Shown: positions 11,892 through 12,046 of the stretch, one piece after another
How the letters are laid out: each line of letters opens with the position of its first letter
Position numbering within the stretch: position 1 is the first letter of the stretch
Source: Candidatus Aenigmatarchaeota archaeon
GTDB lineage: Archaea; Aenigmatarchaeota; Aenigmatarchaeia; GW2011-AR5
Assembly: GCA_016187365.1 (NCBI GenBank)
Contig: JACPJX010000027.1
Coordinates: 1 to 12,046 of the forward strand
Length of the DNA stretch: 12,046 nucleotides
Direction: 5' to 3'
The notes under the pieces: generated by a model
What the model saw: the letters and a program-made list of their open reading frames with translations, nothing else
What the model was told of the DNA's origin: nothing
The model's database searches: none
Program-made: the position numbers and the translations under genes

Positions 11892-12046
11892 CTTCCAGAA
11901 AGCCAATGCTTGCCAAGTATTCCGCAACCTGAACCATGCCCTTTGCCGCGCCCTTTACGACGTTGTTGGACAAAACCTGGTATTTTAACCCGTGGGGCGT
12001 TTCTTGGATTCTGCCTACTGCAACTGACATGCCGCCTCCGATATAT
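11884..12046 (-). CDS. Probable aspartate-semialdehyde dehydrogenase, C-terminal end (partial)
   Basis: Only the last 54 residues are in the window. They read IGGGMSVAVGRIQE, then YQVLSNNVVKGAAKGMVQ and VAEYLASIGFLEAK before the stop. The GGMSVxVGR strand and the SNN-x-x-KGAA helix match the C-terminus of aspartate-semialdehyde dehydrogenases, which make the branch-point aldehyde for Lys, Thr and Met. Related NADP-dependent acyl-phosphate reductases, such as N-acetyl-gamma-glutamyl-phosphate reductase or malonyl-CoA reductase, share this ending and cannot be excluded from so short a piece. The stop region overlaps the CobW-type gene by 8 nt. Confidence 0.65.
   Translation of the reverse strand, partial: YIGGGMSVAVGRIQETPHGLKYQVLSNNVVKGAAKGMVQVAEYLASIGFLEAK

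Overview
The window is a compact stretch of archaeal chromosome. The evidence is the gene content: a transcript-cleavage factor S (TFS), RNA polymerase subunit L, diphthamide synthase Dph2, an AbrB-ACT regulator, an intein-bearing RtcB RNA ligase and an archaeal Csa1/Cas4-type nuclease. Gene starts also fit archaea: several are preceded by a TATA-like box centred about 25-27 nt before the start codon, which implies leaderless mRNAs. Coding DNA is moderately GC-rich with many AGG and ATA codons. The lineage cannot be fixed from the sequence; a euryarchaeon or a DPANN-type archaeon are both possible.

Layout. 1-224 (-) is an AbrB-ACT regulator cut by the window edge. It diverges from TFS (424-762, +). 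Between TFS and a two-CBS-domain protein (898-1329, +) lies a strongly self-complementary element (795-863) that folds on paper into a three-way junction ending just before the next TATA box. The minus-strand run 3319-1332 is a 79-aa orphan, dph2, rpoL and an HD-domain phosphohydrolase, packed like an operon. Next come a membrane-anchored DsbA-like protein (4101-3379, -) and a divergent DUF1624-type membrane acyltransferase (4193-4885, +). A minus-strand pair then encodes a CuA-type cupredoxin lipoprotein and a short RnfD/NqrB-like membrane protein, coupled by a TGATG overlap. A glutaredoxin (6307-6540, +) diverges from that pair. The nuclease gene (7492-6515, -) has no CRISPR array or other cas gene near it. 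A small membrane protein (7787-7524, -) diverges from rtcB. rtcB (7878-10780, +) carries a 503-residue LAGLIDADG intein at 8175-9683 and a separate internal deletion and frameshift near 10383. The right end holds a doubtful small ORF, a COG0523/CobW-type metal GTPase (11013-11891, +) and the C-terminal end of a probable aspartate-semialdehyde dehydrogenase (12046-11884, -).

How the genes fit together. Three themes stand out: information processing (TFS, RpoL, Dph2, RtcB); extracytoplasmic redox and thiol chemistry (DsbA-like protein, CuA lipoprotein with RnfD/NqrB-like partner, glutaredoxin); and metal handling (CobW-type GTPase). The observations most worth following are the stand-alone CuA/RnfD-like pair, the folded element at 795-863, the solitary Csa1-type nuclease, and the rtcB gene that has an apparently intact intein but a broken host reading frame.
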